18,352 bases of DNA from Anammoximicrobium sp032229885 (GCA_032229885.1 JAVYAJ010000277.1:1-18352); one strand, 5' to 3'. Counted from the first letter of the stretch, positions 1 to 7,993 are shown. The notes: generated by a model from the letters alone, not told the origin. Program-made: numbers and translations.

Positions 1-85
1 AACCCTCGCCCAAACGCACAGGTCGTAAGTCACACGTCTCGACTGCTCGAGTGCTGGCCACACGCCGGCAGCGCGAATGACAGCT

Positions 86-271
86 TTAAGGGGCTGGGGC
101 CAGCAGGTTGTCGCCGAAGATCAGCCGGTTGTCGAAGAGGTCATTCTCGCTGACCCGTCGGGATGCATGGTACGACGTGTCCGCCTCTTCAATGAGAATA
201 CGCGGCTCCAGGCGTGGCCGATTCTCCTTGCCGATCCAGGTCAGTTCCAGTGTTGTGTTGGTTTTGGCCAT
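86..271 (-). pseudogene. 5' fragment of a type III-like adenine-specific DNA methyltransferase (Mod)
   Basis: The 61 codons encode an N-terminus (LELTWIGKENRPRLEPRIL, then NDLFDNRLIFGDNLLA) that I recognise as the conserved start of site-specific adenine DNA methyltransferases of the type III Mod group. In those proteins the segment directly precedes the SAM-binding and DPPY catalytic region. Here the frame reaches a TAA stop just after GDNLLA, so the catalytic motif and several hundred residues are missing. The other two frames between the stop and the window edge do not continue the family. The start ATG lies 2 bases after the stop of the helicase relic, with an AAGGA ribosome site overlapping that gene's end. 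This is the arrangement of a translationally coupled operon. Intact homologues modify DNA in restriction-modification or related defence modules; this piece cannot. A short rearranged gene is less likely than a decayed one. Confidence 0.72.
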
Positions 272-273
272 CT

Positions 274-858
274 TTAGTCCTTGATTATCTCACGCGGAGG
301 CGCGGAGGCGCGGAGAAGAAGATGTCGGCTCAGAGGCTTCTCGTTCGGAAATCCGCGTCTCCGCGCCTCCGCGGGAGATTCTTCTACCCTGGCCGGCAAC
401 GTCAGGAGCTTGCCGCAGATCTCTTCATCGAGGACCTGCCGATGGTCGGTTCGGGCCGCGAAGACTAGGAACTCCTCAATCTCCACCGCGGACACGGTGA
501 GCTTGGAAACCTCCGGGCAGCCGGACTGGCCGACCAGTGGCTCGATCACGCTGATCTTCGAGGGATGGCTCGTGTAGTCGAACGCAATCTCGGCGACGGG
601 CAGTTTGCGGGCGATGGCGAAGGTCGAGGAGGCCAGCAGCTTGCGCAACACCATCGTGATGAGTTGTCGCTGGCTGGCGGGCAGCGCGTATAGGAGCTCT
701 CGTTGCAGGTAGGCGGTGTTGTCGTCGTAGAGGGCCTGCTCGTGGTCGGCCGGGAGGAACTCTTGGGTGACGGACCGCGACAGCGCAGCAATGTCGCCCC
801 CGGACCCGCGAAGGGTCAGGGCGTGCGCCCAGTACTGACTGTGGTATGCGGTGTTCAT
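274..858 (-). pseudogene. Relic of a SNF2/DEAD-type helicase lacking both motor domains
   Basis: The 194-codon frame joins three separate pieces of what is normally a protein of roughly 1000 residues. Residues 1-30 (YHSQYWAHALTLRG, then ALSRS) match the extreme N-terminus of HepA/RapA-like helicases found beside type III-like methylases. Residues from about 40 to 86 (YLQRELLYALP, MVLRKLLASSTFAIA) match the segment after the ATP-binding lobe. Residues from about 87 to 160 (FDYTSHPSKISVIEPLVGQSG) match the part after the helicase C-terminal lobe. Walker A, DEAD/DEAH and the second RecA lobe are all absent, so ATPase activity is not expected. The last 35 or so codons are read through a GC-rich inverted repeat. 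The frame stays open across both inferred junctions and ends 2 bases before the methylase fragment. The family match is from memory of motifs; the decay is plain from the missing motifs. Confidence 0.72.
291..377. repeat. GC-rich inverted repeat inside the helicase relic
   Basis: The left arm contains two overlapping copies of cgcggaggcgcggag (293-307 and 301-315). The right arm (359-373) is its exact reverse complement. The 15-base stem is separated by a loop of about 43 bases. Read on the minus strand it encodes the Arg/Ala/Pro-rich tail of the helicase relic, unlike the rest of that protein. It resembles the dispersed short palindromic repeats common in planctomycete genomes, but copies elsewhere cannot be seen from this window. 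Confidence 0.65.
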
Positions 859-1048
859 TTCGATCGCTCTCGGATCGGTCGTTGCACGGTCGTCTACCCC
901 TTCTCCTCTTCCGCCGAAGCCACAGTCCCGGGGGAAAACCGTAGTTTATTGTCTGTCCAAAAGTCCCGCGCAGGAAATCGTGTGATCGGCATGCCGGGTC
1001 GCTGCCCACGTGATCGATTACGGGGTTTGCGAAGATGCGGACGGGGCG

Positions 1049-2209
1049 TCAGATTCGATCCAGCAGTGCGCGCAGCTTGATCGTGGGTAGTTCGGTCTCC
1101 CATTGGCCGACGATCCGAGCGGCCTCGGCTTCGGCCATGATCGCTCCGGGTTCGCCGGCACGCAGCTTGGCCAAGAGCGCGGCAAGCTCCCGCGCCCAGG
1201 CTTCATAGCGGGCGGCCGCTTGCGGATCCTGGGTCTGGGTGGCCAGCGCCTTGCGCACCGCGGCGTGCCTCTGCTCCAGCGGCCAGTTCAGCAGATTGGG
1301 ATCCGCAAACGCGAAACTGGCTAGCGCGGCGCGCAGGGCGTCGGCGCGGGTCCGGAGGTCGGCGATGGCCTGGTCGTTCTTGATGCCCGCCCAATCGAAG
1401 AAAACGAAGCGAAAATCCCGCAGGGCGGGGCGGAGCGTCACGTGGGTGTCGATCCCATAGCTGCCCACAGTGAAGCCCGCTTTTTCTACCTCGTCGGGCG
1501 TCCACAACGCGGCGCAGGGCCCCACGCCGCGATGCGTGGCCGACACGTATCCCGCGTCGTAGATTCGGTCGTAATACAGGGTCCACCACTGGCGGGCCGG
1601 ATCCAAGTCCGCCCGTTCGCCCTGGGCATAATCACGCGTCGCGGTCAAGACGTGCCGCTGGGCGTCGCTGACAAAAGCCGACGGGTAACAGCGGATCAGG
1701 ACCTGCGCCGACGTGATCTCGACCTTGGGTTCCAACAGCAGTTGCGTGTACAGGCAATCGCCGCCGGCCAAGGCGACGAAACGCACGCGGACCAAGGCCT
1801 GTTCCGCATCGAAGATAAAGTCGGCCGTGCCGCGCCCTGCCGACGCCCGACCGGTCAACGAGTGGATCAGCGTGGGGCCGATCGAGCAGCCATTGAGACG
1901 CACGTCGAAGAACCCGCCCGCGTACCAGTTGCAGCCCGCCGGTTCGGGCATCCCGATGTAGCCTTCGCCCGGAATGGCCACGTTCGGCCGTTTCGGATCG
2001 CGGGCGACGACATAGCACAAGCCATAGGTGCGGGCGCCCGTGTCCAAAGTGATCGTCTGGCGGTGGCGCTGGAGGCCGATCGTGTGCGCGGGCGCACCCG
2101 GGCCGATCGTCGCGGTCGAGACGCCCGAATCCATCACCAGCACGCGCGGCCGCGCCTCGGCCGCCGACCACGCGCACCACGCCAACAGCAGACAAGTCGT
2201 CGCGCTCAT
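1049..2209 (-). CDS. Exported protein of unknown function
   Basis: I do not recognise a named family in this 386-residue protein. Residues 1-19 form a short hydrophobic signal peptide (MSATTCLLLAWCAWSAAEA), so the product is probably exported. The mature part begins with a beta-rich, glycine-containing region. Its centre has aromatic and cysteine-bearing strands (GCNWYAGGFFDVRLNG, QWWTLYYDRIYDAG). The last 120 or so residues are alanine-rich and helical, with many Glu and Arg residues, suggesting a coiled-coil or helical tail. A GAGGGGG run lies about 10 bases upstream of the ATG. It is the last gene of a minus-strand series, 566 bases after the GH42-like gene, so cotranscription is possible but not shown. 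Its position near exported carbohydrate enzymes suggests a role outside the cytoplasm; nothing in the sequence identifies a catalytic site. Confidence 0.7.
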   Translation of the reverse strand: MSATTCLLLAWCAWSAAEARPRVLVMDSGVSTATIGPGAPAHTIGLQRHRQTITLDTGARTYGLCYVVARDPKRPNVAIPGEGYIGMPEPAGCNWYAGGFFDVRLNGCSIGPTLIHSLTGRASAGRGTADFIFDAEQALVRVRFVALAGGDCLYTQLLLEPKVEITSAQVLIRCYPSAFVSDAQRHVLTATRDYAQGERADLDPARQWWTLYYDRIYDAGYVSATHRGVGPCAALWTPDEVEKAGFTVGSYGIDTHVTLRPALRDFRFVFFDWAGIKNDQAIADLRTRADALRAALASFAFADPNLLNWPLEQRHAAVRKALATQTQDPQAAARYEAWARELAALLAKLRAGEPGAIMAEAEAARIVGQWETELPTIKLRALLDRI

Positions 2210-2307
2210 TAATCTTGTGCCCCCTCGATGCTAAGGATCGTTCGCTCGATGAGTGTCCGGTTGAAATCTAGAATCGGCGTAAGCGTTCAGGGAATGCGCC
2301 GCCAATG

Positions 2308-2419
2308 GAAGCGGAACGGCGCAAGCCGTCCGGTCCTTGGTGGCAGGTGGGTTCTTTGGAGCGGACCAGTTGGATCGACCGCCAGCAGACACACCGGAGG
2401 GCTTGCGCCCTTCCGCTTC
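2308..2419. repeat. Long imperfect inverted repeat (26-base arms)
   Basis: The arm at 2308-2333 and the arm at 2394-2419 are reverse complements at 24 of 26 positions, separated by 60 bases. A transcript could form a long hairpin from this. The arms contain gaagcgga and gcgcaagcc. The two mismatches do not disturb the arm ends. It could be a dispersed repeat, a non-coding structural element or a mobile-element remnant; the sequence alone does not decide. Confidence 0.7.
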
Positions 2420-2472
2420 GATTCTCGCGCCTTTCCGGCCCAATTCTCGCGCCCCTTCCGCTTCAATTCTCG
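2408..2472. repeat. Direct repeat of a ccttccgcttcRattctcg unit
   Basis: The unit occurs at about 2409-2427 and again at about 2454-2472 with one base difference. A degenerate copy (cctttccggcccaattctcg) lies between them. The first copy overlaps the right arm of the inverted repeat, which implies that duplication of the arm produced the array. Confidence 0.6.
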
Positions 2473-2775
2473 ATGACCGTTCTCCCAGGCTCGCTTGTCT
2501 GGCAACGCAGGTTGTCGCCATTAGGCTGGCGTAACAACCCGTGAACGACTACAAATTGCCACGCCTTCCCGGTAAACGATCGGATACCAAACGAGCGAAC
2601 GGTCTCAAGCCGTGAACATTTACCATGCGCCGCAGGCAGTCCGCTCAGCGTCGCACCCCACTACTGCACACCATTATGCGAAACGCCGTATCGCCTCACG
2701 CCGTTGCGCGTTACGTCGCGCGCCATTGTGTTACACCACGCCACCTGGCGTCGCGCCGCGCGGCGGCACGGCGTG

Positions 2776-5700
2776 TCATTCCACGACAAACGTGACGCTG
2801 GTCGCCGCGTGTGTACACAATTCCGTCGCCGTAACCGTCCAGGTTCCGGCGGGATCGTTGTAGGCCACCGACACGTCCGCGACGGCGCCTTGCGCGTCGG
2901 CCGTCAGGACGGTATCGGCCCAATCGGCCATCCGCCCGTCCGGCAAACGCACCTCGAGCTTGACCGCGGTATGCCCCGGCCCCATGGCAGGCTGGATCGC
3001 GATGCGTTGCACGCCGCCTCGGGCAACCGTGGGCGCGGCCCGCAGCGTCACGGGCCGCAGCGGCTCGTCCGCCAGTACATAGAACGACGCGCGGCACGGC
3101 GTGACGTCCACGTCCAGCGCGTCACAGCGGCCAAGCTCGCGATGTGCTTTGAGGTCGTAAACGTATTGCGGCTTGTCCAGCAGCAGGCGGACGCGTTCGG
3201 CGAAGCCCAGGTGGCGGAACACGGATACGATCCGCGTCGCGCCGTTGCGCCACTGGGTCGTTTCCACGTTTCGCAGTCGCTGGCCATCGCTGCCCACCAA
3301 ACGCAGCGCGGGCGCGACTCCGCCGCTGTTCAAAATGTTCGACATCAACGCCGCGGCGCTCTCGGGCGTGTCCTTCGCCGCCAACGAGGGAAAGCTGGCC
3401 AGCGGCAGGTTCAACAGCACGGCCCGGCCTTGGCCAAAGCGGTTGGTCAAGAACACGGGCGTTTGTCCGGCCGCTCCGACTGCGGCGGCTTGCGCGGCTT
3501 TGATCCCCGGATCGACGCGAACCTGGGCCAGTTCCACGGGCGGCGTCTCGCGATCGGCCGCCGAAATCGCCACGCGGGCATCGACGGTGGCCGCCTTGTC
3601 GCGATTGGTTCGCCGGATGCCGAACACGTCGTCTAGCGAACCCGACGCCAGCGGCTTGACGTGCCCGTCGTAGAGCGCGGGCCGCACGTCGGCCAGCAGC
3701 GTGCCGCCGCCGCGCACGAACTCGCGCAAGCGTTGGGCCTCGATCTCGCCCAGCGCCTGGGTGAAGGGCAGGATGACGACCTTGAACTCGTTCAGGTCCG
3801 CCTCGCCCAACCGCAGTTGGCGATCGGTGACGTAGCGGAAATTCAGGCCCAACTCGCGCAGCGCGTGGTGGACCGCGGCGTGGTTGGCCTCGTACGTGCC
3901 GAAGCTGGGCGACGTTTCCACGCGGGCCGCGTAGGCCGAAGCGTGCGCGAACAGGATGCCCACGCCATCGGTCTGCATCGTCGCAGCCAGCAGCAGATCG
4001 CCCAAGCCTTCGCGGACGATTTGCGTGTCGTGGAGCAGTTCGGCGACAGCGGGGAACGGATCCAAGCTGGGCGCCAGCCAGCCGTGGAACCGGCCCAGCG
4101 CGTCCCAGCGCCACCACCACACGGCGTCGCAGCCTCGCGTGACCATCCGCCAGTATTTCTCCAGCAGCGAATCGGCGTCCTTGGTGTATCCCATCCAGTT
4201 GGCGCGGGGAAAATCGCGGGGAGCGATCGATCGCACGACCTCGTCGGCCGTGCCCGGATACGGCGACCAAAACGTGTTGGAGCGCACGAATCCGTCCAGA
4301 TCATCGCCGTGGCCGAAAGTGCCCGCGCCCTCGAACCCGCAGCGACTGTGGGGATCGAGGCGGCGAAACGCGTCGCCGAACCGCTCGCACAGCTTGCAGA
4401 AATTGTCGGATTGGTAGGCTTGGTGATCGAACCAGCGGGGAAAATTCCCGGCCTGCAGCGCGTCGGCTTCGTCCTTGTCGTCCGCGCGGGTCAGTTGAAC
4501 CTCGTCAAAGCTCGCGTATCGAGTGTCCCACGAGGCGTTCAGCGCGGCGATGCTGCCGTATTGGGTGCGCAAGTACTCGCGATAGGCGGCCAGGCACGTA
4601 GGCTTTGTACACGAGCCGCGCACCGCGATCTCGTCGCCCAGCGAATAGGCGAACACCCCGTGCTGACGGGCCGCCGCCTGTTTGGCAACGACCGCGTCGA
4701 CGTGCGACTGGATCCGCGCGTCGTCGGCCCAACAGACGGGATCGCATCCGCGGCCGAGGTGCGTCGTGTAGGGGATCCACGCCATGTCATACGCCGCGAC
4801 GGCCAGCCGCGGGGCGCCTTGCGCCAGGTGGATCGTCACTCCGCTGCGAGCCAACGCTTCCCCGGCCCACGGCGCCAGCGTCCCGTGAGGCGTATCCCAC
4901 ATCACGAAATTGAAGCGACCGCGATGCCGCTGGACGACGCGGGCGTACCGCCACGACGAGGCGATTTCGGCGTCACCGCGAGACAACGTAGCCCGCACCT
5001 CGAGCAACATCGGATACCAGGCCGGAATGTCGAACGCGAAAGCGTGTTGCATGGCCCCGGCAGCCGCGTCCTCGTCTTTGCCCTTGGCCTTGTCTTTGTC
5101 TTTGTCTTTGTCTTTGTCCTTGTCTAGGTCCTTGGCCTTGTCATTGGCTGCGTCCCCGTCCGAGTTATTCGCCGCTGCGGCATCTGCGCGGTTAGGCGCG
5201 TCCTGGGCCGGATCGATCTCGTGCGTGGTCCGCGCTAGTTCCCGGCCGCGCCGATCGTACAGGCTGATCTGCAACCGATCGGCTCGGTCGGCCGCGGTGA
5301 CGGATCCGTGCGACCAGCGCACCTGGCCCGAGAGTGTTTGGCCGATCTCTGCCCAATCCTGTTCAAGGGTCGGTTCGTCGATCCGCTGTGGACTGGCCAC
5401 GTCGAACCACGCGCTGCCAAAGCCGGCCACCGCTTGATCGTCGCGAACGATCGCGTCCAGGACATATCGGCCGGCCGGTGCCGCGGGGATGTCGATCCGC
5501 GAGTCGCCCTCGGGAGCCGCCAGCGGCCGGCTCGCGCGCCAAACGACGGCGCCATCGTCGCGGCGCAGGACGAGCTCGGCCGCCGCGCCGTCGGGTGCGC
5601 CGCGCCATCGCAGCGTTGCCGCGGGCCCGGGCAACTCGCTGCGGGACGTTGGATCGCGAATGGCGCGCACGTCCAAATTCAGCTTGGGTTCCTTGCCAGC

Positions 5701-6387
5701 GGCCCACAGGATGGCCTTGCCGACGCGCATCGCCCACTGGTCGTAGTCCACCTCCCAGCCGCGACGATACCCGATGGTCGGCCGTTTGGGCAAACGCACC
5801 GCCCGTCCGTCCAGCACTTTGTAGGCCGCCGCGCCGTCGACGTCGCCCAGGATCGGCGGCAGCTCGGCCCAGCGGTTGGGCTCTTTCAACACGCGGCGAT
5901 CATCGACGCCGACGAGCACGAGCCCCGCGCCCTCGGTCACCGCCCGGAGCAGCTCGTACTGCTGTTCGGTGGGCAGCATATCGGGCGTCACCGGCCGGAT
6001 CCCCTGCGGCTCGGGTGATAGGAACACAAACGCGTCCCAGCGCTGAGCGAGCAGATCGGCCATGCGTTCGATGCCGTGCTGGTCGCCGTGCCAGTGCTCC
6101 TGGGTGCTGTCGATGATGCGATTCCAAAACACCATCTGCGCGTCGAAATCGAATCGTTCGAGCAGCTCGCAGACCTCGCGCGGCTCGGTATCGCGCGCTC
6201 GCAGAAAAAACAACACCCGGGTTTTCCCCAGCGAATACGGCTTCGCCCACGCCGTGTGCGGCGTGACGAACCGCGTACGGACGTCGTGGTCCACCTCCAG
6301 CTCGGCCCGATCCTGTGCGGCGAGTCGAGCTTGTACTAGACAGAGCCAAGCTGCGATCACCAGCCACGTCGTCAATGCGCTGCGCAT
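2776..6387 (-). CDS. Exported GH42-like glycosidase with a trimerisation-type domain
   Basis: The 1203-residue product starts with a Sec-type signal peptide (about residues 1-24, ending ARLAAQ). Residues 40-240 form an alpha/beta domain resembling ThuA/glutamine-amidotransferase-like folds. Beta-sandwich-like segments follow to about 410, then a Lys-Asp linker (about 413-440). Residues 490-800 resemble the catalytic barrel of beta-galactosidase-like GH42 proteins: YSLGDEIAV places Glu586 as a plausible acid/base, followed by AAYREYLRTQYGSIAALNASW and later VWWWRWDALGRFHGWL. I could not assign the nucleophile. From about 810 a GH42 trimerisation-like domain is visible (LNFRYVTDRQL, VVILPFTQAL, REFVRGGGTLLADVRP), then a C-terminal beta domain. 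GAGG lies 7 bases before the ATG. It starts 68 bases after the Tat oxidoreductase gene on the same strand, so the two probably form an operon. The substrate is unknown. Confidence 0.72.
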   Translation of the reverse strand: MRSALTTWLVIAAWLCLVQARLAAQDRAELEVDHDVRTRFVTPHTAWAKPYSLGKTRVLFFLRARDTEPREVCELLERFDFDAQMVFWNRIIDSTQEHWHGDQHGIERMADLLAQRWDAFVFLSPEPQGIRPVTPDMLPTEQQYELLRAVTEGAGLVLVGVDDRRVLKEPNRWAELPPILGDVDGAAAYKVLDGRAVRLPKRPTIGYRRGWEVDYDQWAMRVGKAILWAAGKEPKLNLDVRAIRDPTSRSELPGPAATLRWRGAPDGAAAELVLRRDDGAVVWRASRPLAAPEGDSRIDIPAAPAGRYVLDAIVRDDQAVAGFGSAWFDVASPQRIDEPTLEQDWAEIGQTLSGQVRWSHGSVTAADRADRLQISLYDRRGRELARTTHEIDPAQDAPNRADAAAANNSDGDAANDKAKDLDKDKDKDKDKDKAKGKDEDAAAGAMQHAFAFDIPAWYPMLLEVRATLSRGDAEIASSWRYARVVQRHRGRFNFVMWDTPHGTLAPWAGEALARSGVTIHLAQGAPRLAVAAYDMAWIPYTTHLGRGCDPVCWADDARIQSHVDAVVAKQAAARQHGVFAYSLGDEIAVRGSCTKPTCLAAYREYLRTQYGSIAALNASWDTRYASFDEVQLTRADDKDEADALQAGNFPRWFDHQAYQSDNFCKLCERFGDAFRRLDPHSRCGFEGAGTFGHGDDLDGFVRSNTFWSPYPGTADEVVRSIAPRDFPRANWMGYTKDADSLLEKYWRMVTRGCDAVWWWRWDALGRFHGWLAPSLDPFPAVAELLHDTQIVREGLGDLLLAATMQTDGVGILFAHASAYAARVETSPSFGTYEANHAAVHHALRELGLNFRYVTDRQLRLGEADLNEFKVVILPFTQALGEIEAQRLREFVRGGGTLLADVRPALYDGHVKPLASGSLDDVFGIRRTNRDKAATVDARVAISAADRETPPVELAQVRVDPGIKAAQAAAVGAAGQTPVFLTNRFGQGRAVLLNLPLASFPSLAAKDTPESAAALMSNILNSGGVAPALRLVGSDGQRLRNVETTQWRNGATRIVSVFRHLGFAERVRLLLDKPQYVYDLKAHRELGRCDALDVDVTPCRASFYVLADEPLRPVTLRAAPTVARGGVQRIAIQPAMGPGHTAVKLEVRLPDGRMADWADTVLTADAQGAVADVSVAYNDPAGTWTVTATELCTHAATSVTFVVE
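5086..5124. repeat. In-frame hexanucleotide microsatellite (gtcttt)n encoding Lys-Asp
   Basis: Four perfect gtcttt units plus a half unit run from 5092 to 5118, flanked by degenerate units in both directions. On the minus strand each unit gives one Lys-Asp pair, producing a highly charged linker in the GH42-like protein. Because the unit is a multiple of three, gain or loss would lengthen or shorten the linker without breaking the frame. Confidence 0.85.
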
Positions 6388-6455
6388 GGGTTCGCCTCGA
6401 GGGTAGAAGGTCGTGGGACGTTGTGCTGTGTCGTGGAAACGATCCGAGCGATGCG

Positions 6456-7880
6456 CTATCGCGACCAGCCCGCGCGGTATTCGCGGCGGACCAGCCGATT
6501 CAGCTCGGGGTGGTTGGTGCAGCGCAGGTTAGGCCCGTCCCATTCGACGCGCTGGCCCGCGCCCGCGCGGATCGCCAGATTGCCCAGCAGCACGAATTCC
6601 GTGAGCGGGCCGGCATGATCGAAGTTGGAGAACGCGGGCTGTCCGCCGCGGCAGGCCGCGACCCACTCGCGGAAGTGATCGCTTTCGCACCGAGGGATCA
6701 GCGGCGCGGGCTTTTGGAAATCTTTCATCGAGCCCTCGGGCAGGAACTGCGGCTCGCCGCCGTAAAACACCAGCTTGCCCTTCGTGCCCACGAGGATCGA
6801 TCCGTTGGGCGCATAGGATTTGCCCTCCGCCAACTCGCCCACCTCGGGCGGCGGATACTCGCCGCCGTCGTACCAGAACAGTCTGCAGGCCGGCATCGTG
6901 TCACGAGCCGGGATGTCCCAGCTGATCACCGACCGGCTAGGAAACATCTCCTCGTTGCCGTCGCCCGAATCCCGCACCAGCCACGTCGCGGCCGCGTGTT
7001 CGATCTTCAACGCCGAGAAGATCCCGCTGATCGAATGGCACCCGATGTCGCCCAGTGCGCCGGTGCCGAAATCCCACCAGCCGCGCCAGACGAACGGCGT
7101 GTACACGGACTTGCCCTGGAACTTGCCGTCCTTGTACGTGCCCAGATAGGGACGCTCGGGCGCCGGGCCTAGCCAGGCGTCCCAATTCAACGAGGCTGGC
7201 ACGGGATCGGCGCCTGCCGGACGCGTCCCGCCCTGGGGCCACCAGAAGCGTGTGGCGATTCCCGGCCGATCCGTCCAAACGTGGACCTCGGTGACGTCGC
7301 CGATCGCGCCCGCCCAAACGTACTCGCACAACTGTCGCCAGCCCTCGTCGGCCCGGCCCTGGTTCCCCATCTGTGTGGCGACCTTTTGTTCCCGGGCGAC
7401 CAGCGTCATCTGGCGGGCCTCGTCGATGTCGTGCGTCAACGGCTTTTCGCAGTACACATGCTTGCCCGCACGCATCGCCAACAGCGACGCGGGGGCGTGG
7501 TGATGGTCCGGCGTGGCGATGAACACGGCGTCGATCGTGCTGCCCAACTTGTCCAGCATCTGGCGATAGTCGGTGAACGCAGGCGGCGGTGATCGGTCGA
7601 TCCCGTGTTCCTTGTAGAACCGCTCGGCGTGCTTGACGCAGGCGTCCACCGTGTTTTGGTTGGTGTCGCAAACGGCGACGAGGTTCTCGACCAGCGACGT
7701 GCCGACGTGGGCGCTGCCTCGGCCGCCGACCCCGATCCCGGCGATGTTCAGCTTTTCGTTGGCCGCATAACTGGTCGCCGCCGACTCGCCCCGCGCATAC
7801 GTGCCGCTCCAAGGGATGATCGTCCATCCGGTCGCGACGCTCGACGCGCGAAGAAACTCACGGCGGGACAGGCGGGCCAT
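6456..7880 (-). CDS. Tat-exported Gfo/Idh/MocA family oxidoreductase (first copy)
   Basis: The 474-residue protein belongs to the NAD(P)-dependent Gfo/Idh/MocA family, which oxidises or reduces sugars and related polyols. A twin-arginine signal is visible (SRREFLRAS at residues 5-13, then a weakly hydrophobic stretch), so the enzyme is predicted to be exported folded, with cofactor. The Rossmann glycine motif is GIGVGGRG (48-55), followed by TPDHHH (123-128) and the family's CEKPL (144-148). GDIGCH (277-282) carries the probable catalytic His282. The long C-terminal part with WWDFGTGALGDIG is typical of the larger planctomycete/Bacteroidetes-type members. I chose the ATG at 7880 because AGGAG lies exactly 6 bases upstream; a TTG 6 bases earlier would leave no spacer. 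The GH42-like gene follows after 68 bases. Substrate specificity cannot be read; GH109-like glycosidase chemistry is an alternative to simple dehydrogenation. Confidence 0.9.
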   Translation of the reverse strand: MARLSRREFLRASSVATGWTIIPWSGTYARGESAATSYAANEKLNIAGIGVGGRGSAHVGTSLVENLVAVCDTNQNTVDACVKHAERFYKEHGIDRSPPPAFTDYRQMLDKLGSTIDAVFIATPDHHHAPASLLAMRAGKHVYCEKPLTHDIDEARQMTLVAREQKVATQMGNQGRADEGWRQLCEYVWAGAIGDVTEVHVWTDRPGIATRFWWPQGGTRPAGADPVPASLNWDAWLGPAPERPYLGTYKDGKFQGKSVYTPFVWRGWWDFGTGALGDIGCHSISGIFSALKIEHAAATWLVRDSGDGNEEMFPSRSVISWDIPARDTMPACRLFWYDGGEYPPPEVGELAEGKSYAPNGSILVGTKGKLVFYGGEPQFLPEGSMKDFQKPAPLIPRCESDHFREWVAACRGGQPAFSNFDHAGPLTEFVLLGNLAIRAGAGQRVEWDGPNLRCTNHPELNRLVRREYRAGWSR

Positions 7881-7886
7881 GGCCAA

Positions 7887-7891
7887 CTCCT
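7887..7891 (-). promoter_or_regulatory. Ribosome binding site AGGAG of the first oxidoreductase gene
   Basis: AGGAG on the minus strand lies 6 bases before the ATG at 7880. It decides the start against the in-frame TTG at 7886, which would touch the motif directly. Confidence 0.75.
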
Positions 7892-7924
7892 TTGCGGATG
7901 CGAGACAGTGATTCAGCGACCCGA

Positions 7925-7951
7925 ATTGTAGCCGAAATCAGTTCGCGTCAA
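7925..7951 (-). promoter_or_regulatory. Candidate sigma70-like promoter for the oxidoreductase-GH42 pair
   Basis: On the minus strand TTGACG (7946-7951) and TACAAT (7925-7930) each match the consensus at five of six bases, with a 15-base spacer, slightly short of the usual 17. Transcription would begin near 7918 and give a leader of about 38 bases containing the ribosome site. The assignment is by motif only. Confidence 0.45.
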
Positions 7952-7993
7952 CACCGAGCCATCGCCAGCGTGGCCGTCACCGTCCCGATCATC

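Larger units (their letters stand above)
2210..2775. other. Repeat-rich intergenic region between two minus-strand exported-protein genes
   Basis: No convincing gene is present in these 566 bases; open frames here are short and of biased composition. The region holds a long imperfect inverted repeat, a direct repeat, and a perfect 10-base inverted pair (cgttcgctcg at 2239-2248 and its complement at 2592-2601) that encloses both. The stretch 2690-2775, just downstream of the GH42-like gene, is rich in small GC palindromes (acgcc-acct-ggcgt at 2738-2751, cgccgcgcggcg at 2754-2765). None is followed by a T-run, so no terminator is called. Confidence 0.6.

Noticed and set aside
1..85. Continuation of the methylase in another frame towards the window edge
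   Set aside because: The open alternative frame after a hypothetical frameshift does not show the expected DPPY-region sequence, so a simple frameshift does not restore the gene.
2738..2765. Rho-independent terminator after the GH42-like gene
   Set aside because: Small GC palindromes are present but no T-run follows on the minus strand, and the 12-base palindrome has no loop.
3661..5127. Plus-strand open frame of 488 codons within the GH42-like gene
   Set aside because: It ends in a run of Val/Phe/Leu that is just the antisense reading of the microsatellite, and it has no family features.
7881..7886. TTG at 7886 as the start of the first oxidoreductase
   Set aside because: It would abut AGGAG with no spacer; the ATG at 7880 has the ideal 6-base spacing.
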